NCBI GenBank assembly: GCA_028717045.1
Contig: JAQUON010000007.1
Coordinates: 1 to 23,317, forward strand
From: Candidatus Omnitrophota bacterium
GTDB taxonomy: Bacteria > Omnitrophota > Gorgyraeia > Gygaellales > Profunditerraquicolaceae
DNA length: 23,317 nt
Reading direction: 5' to 3'
The notes under the pieces are model-generated. The model did no database searches, was not told the origin of the DNA, and saw only the letters and a program-made list of their open reading frames with translations. Below are positions 21,016-23,317 of the stretch, piece by piece. The position numbers and the translations under genes were made by a program. Numbering within the stretch: position 1 is the first letter of the stretch; each line of letters opens with the position of its first letter.

Positions 21016-22131
21016 ATGTTTCGAATTTCCGATATCCTCAAAAGGCACAAGGAACCTGAAGGAGAAAAACCGGCAGAGGCAGGATCGCCGAAACAGGAAA
21101 CTCCTTCTGTGCAGCCGCAAGAACCCCAGGGCACGCAACCCGCCAAGCAAGTCAGTATCTCTTCTTCTTTAGACAAGGAAGCAATCAAAGTAAATGCTAT
21201 CGATGTGACCAGGCTGTATGAATCTGCGCTTGAAAAGGCTAGGGAGATGTATAGGCCCAAGACAAGCTATGAGCCTGACTTTCTGCTGGGATTTTCCGCG
21301 ATAGTCGAAAGCTTCGTTGATTTACTGAAAGAAAACAACAAGGAGCTTCTTACATACTGTGTTGCCGAGTTTAAGGAATTAGGGGATTATCTTTACTACC
21401 ATGCGGTCAATGTCGCCATTATTTCCGTAGAAATAGGCATCGGTATAGGCTTCGAACGCAGCCGTTTGATAGAGCTGGGGATTGCCGGGTTTGTCCATGA
21501 TATCGGGCTCGTTAAATACCTAGACCTTGCCCATAAAAAAGAAGTCCTTACCAAAGAGGAATACGAGATGCTTAAACAGCACCCTAAGGCAGGGTATGAA
21601 ATTTTAAGCAAACTTGGCAAGGATACTATCCCTCCCATAGTGCTTGAGGTGGTCCTGAAAGAACACGAGCGGCTCGACGGCACAGGATACCCCAACGGCC
21701 TTAAGGGCAATGAAGTCGATGAGTTCGCGCAGATAATCGGCCTGGCTGATAAATATGAGGCGATGATTCACGACAGGCCTTTCCGCAAGAAATACTCATC
21801 GCTTGAAACGGTTAAGGAGATATTAAGCTATAAGAATGAGTTCGATATCCGGTTTATCAAAACGCTCATTGAGCATTTCGGCGTGTTCCCCCTGGGGACT
21901 TCCGTGCGGCTCAACACAAAAGAGGTAGGGGTCGTAATAAAGGATAACCGGCGCTCTCCTTTAAGGCCCACGGTTAACATTGTATATGATGCGTACGGTA
22001 AACCGTTGAAAGAGCCTAAGACAATCGACCTATCCCTCAATCCGGTGGTGTATATCGAAGAGTCGCTTACGACGGTTTCCCAGGAAAACCAACAGGCAAA
22101 AAAAGAACCAGGCTCTGATACCAAGGCGTAA
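21016..22131 (+). CDS. HD-GYP domain protein, probable c-di-GMP phosphodiesterase
   Basis: Likely breaks down cyclic di-GMP. It has 371 residues. Residues 12-50 are a Pro/Gln/Glu-rich linker; no signal peptide or membrane helix is seen. The HD-GYP domain covers about 120-300: H129, H161-D162 (FVHDIGLVKY), H189 (KQHPKAGYEIL), 'KEHERLDGTGYPNGLKGNEV' with GYP at 224-226, and D245 (IGLADKYEAM). Where many members have HHE, this has E216-H217-E, so one usual metal histidine is replaced by glutamate. The C-terminal 70 residues (RLNTKEVGVVIKDNRRSPLRPTVNIVYD) form the beta-rich extension common in this family. It lies 13 bases after the ExeA-like gene without a good Shine-Dalgarno sequence. Confidence 0.92.
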   Translation: MFRISDILKRHKEPEGEKPAEAGSPKQETPSVQPQEPQGTQPAKQVSISSSLDKEAIKVNAIDVTRLYESALEKAREMYRPKTSYEPDFLLGFSAIVESFVDLLKENNKELLTYCVAEFKELGDYLYYHAVNVAIISVEIGIGIGFERSRLIELGIAGFVHDIGLVKYLDLAHKKEVLTKEEYEMLKQHPKAGYEILSKLGKDTIPPIVLEVVLKEHERLDGTGYPNGLKGNEVDEFAQIIGLADKYEAMIHDRPFRKKYSSLETVKEILSYKNEFDIRFIKTLIEHFGVFPLGTSVRLNTKEVGVVIKDNRRSPLRPTVNIVYDAYGKPLKEPKTIDLSLNPVVYIEESLTTVSQENQQAKKEPGSDTKA

Positions 22132-22139
22132 CGCAGGCG

Positions 22140-23317
22140 ATGTTTAAAATAAAAAAATCATACCTTCTCGGTCTTGCTTCTTTGATAAGCCTACTTGTGT
22201 TCATTGCTTTTTCTTTGTATCTGGTAAAGCTGCATAAAGAGCTGCGACGCAGCGAAAAGTTAAAAAGCGCCCTGCAGCAGTCGGCAGCCGTTGCCAACCG
22301 CAACGTACAACAGTCAGCTGAAGAACTTTCAAGGGTGCGTAGCGAACTTTCCGAGACGCGCGCCGCAGTTGTGCGCATCGAGCAAACACAGGTTGGGCCT
22401 TTGCAGGAAAAGGCAGAGAATATGAAGGAGAGCCTTTTGATCAGGGATGCGCAGCTGGCTGAGCTTAAGAAAGCCCTAGAGGTTAACGAAGAAGCAAATG
22501 CGCTGCTTCGCGCCAAGAATGAATCGCTGTCTAATCAGTTGGAGGGCCTCAAGACAGAATACGGGGCAACGCAGGACCAGAAACCTGCGGCAGGAGAAAC
22601 AGCCCGTCAACGCGATAAAAAGTCATTAGTAAGTTCCCGCGCACCGGATCGCAAAAGCGCAAAAGAAATCGAGGCCCTTACGCGCAAGATATCCGAAATG
22701 GCCGCATATTCAAAGAAACAGGATGATGAGATAAAACTGCTTCGGCTTAAAGTGGGCAAACTGGAGAATACGGTTGATACCCTTGAAAGGGAATTATTTT
22801 TAGCGCGCGCAGAGGTGGTTGAAAAAAGGAGCACGGTTGACCTGCTTAATGTCCAGAAGGAAATGCTTAGCGCCGATATCACGCAATGGAACCGGGAAAG
22901 GACGAGGCTTGAAAAAGCAAAGGATTTGCAGATTGAAAAGGCAGGGCTCCTGACAAAAGTCGACTCGCTTACAAAGGCATTGAACGCCAAGCAGAAACAG
23001 ATGGGTGCCTTGAAAGAAAGTATAAAATCCCTCAATAACGACGTCGTGCGCAGGGACGAAAAGGTACGCGGCCTTGAAGCAAGCCTCCTTACTGTGGATT
23101 CCCAGCGCAAGGAGCTGCAGGAGCAACTGGTTAACCAGCAGGTCCTTTTGGAAGAGGCAAGCGCCCTAAGCGGCGGTTTAAAGGATAGGCTTTCGGAACT
23201 TTCCCGGAATGATATTCAAAAAATGTTAAACCAGCAAAAAATCGTTATCTGGTCGCCCGACATTTCTGAACTTGATAAGGCCGGCATTCAGGCGTCGTGG
23301 GATATAACGTCAGACAG
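22140..23317 (+). CDS. Membrane-anchored coiled-coil protein (3' end cut by window)
   Basis: I do not recognise a named family. From ATG 22140 the frame stays open for 392 codons to the window edge. A single membrane helix at about 8-30 (LLGLASLISLLVFIAFSLYLV) follows a short basic lead (MFKIKKS), giving an anchor with the bulk on one side. Residues about 30-365 are almost wholly coiled coil, rich in Glu, Lys, Gln, Leu and Ala, with one break near 150-175 (Pro/Arg/Ser-rich). The visible end (QKIVIWSPDISELDKAGIQASWDI) is no longer coiled coil and may start another domain. It is eight bases after the HD-GYP stop and is probably co-transcribed with it. A structural or scaffold role is possible but unproven. 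Confidence 0.8.
   Translation, partial: MFKIKKSYLLGLASLISLLVFIAFSLYLVKLHKELRRSEKLKSALQQSAAVANRNVQQSAEELSRVRSELSETRAAVVRIEQTQVGPLQEKAENMKESLLIRDAQLAELKKALEVNEEANALLRAKNESLSNQLEGLKTEYGATQDQKPAAGETARQRDKKSLVSSRAPDRKSAKEIEALTRKISEMAAYSKKQDDEIKLLRLKVGKLENTVDTLERELFLARAEVVEKRSTVDLLNVQKEMLSADITQWNRERTRLEKAKDLQIEKAGLLTKVDSLTKALNAKQKQMGALKESIKSLNNDVVRRDEKVRGLEASLLTVDSQRKELQEQLVNQQVLLEEASALSGGLKDRLSELSRNDIQKMLNQQKIVIWSPDISELDKAGIQASWDITSD

Overview
This window looks like chromosomal DNA from an uncultured or poorly characterised Gram-negative-type bacterium. It has a SurA-like periplasmic chaperone with a signal peptide, a lipoprotein, fused SecDF and a GspA/ExeA-type ATPase. The compact housekeeping operons, the dispersed CCTGCC palindrome (which gives 'PAGRQG' peptides when translated) and the AT-rich intergenic repeats remind me of Candidatus Omnitrophota or related candidate-phylum genomes. 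That placement is an inference from memory, not a result.

Layout. (1) 1-1146, minus strand: the 3'-truncated gene of a GAF-GGDEF diguanylate cyclase with its own promoter and almost no 5' leader. (2) 1183-1704: a gene-free region packed with short-period degenerate repeats (hexamers and heptamers) and two copies of a 20-bp palindrome. It ends in a consensus promoter for recA. (3) 1770-7213: recA, recX, alaS, hisD. (4) 7230-10928: hisB, hisH, hisA, a peptidoglycan-binding lipoprotein gene, hisF, hisI. (5) 11132-12634: trpE. (6) 12647-15430: rpsP, yajC, secDF. (7) 15439-19966: a strikingly short mfd, surA-like, pdxA, rsmA. The surA-pdxA-rsmA order matches that of Escherichia coli. (8) 20097-23317: GspA/ExeA-like AAA+ ATPase, HD-GYP protein, and a membrane-anchored coiled-coil protein cut by the window end.

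How the genes work together. recA and recX form a recombination enzyme and modulator pair, and mfd adds transcription-coupled repair. The his genes cover IGP formation (hisH/hisF), the cyclohydrolase (hisI), the isomerase (hisA), the dehydratase (hisB) and histidinol dehydrogenase (hisD). hisG, hisE and hisC are not in the window. YajC and SecDF support Sec export, and the surA-like protein would receive exported proteins. GGDEF and HD-GYP proteins at the two ends make and degrade c-di-GMP.

Most notable: a 155-bp AT-rich palindromic element occurs twice (before hisA and before trpE). The second copy differs in length by exactly one 20-bp CCTGCCTGCCGGCAGGCAGG palindrome, so the pair shows an empty site and a filled site. 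The Mfd is only 630 residues. It keeps the UvrA-binding-type domain, the RNA-polymerase-interaction domain and the motor, but lacks the rest. HisB appears to lack two of the usual metal-binding histidines.
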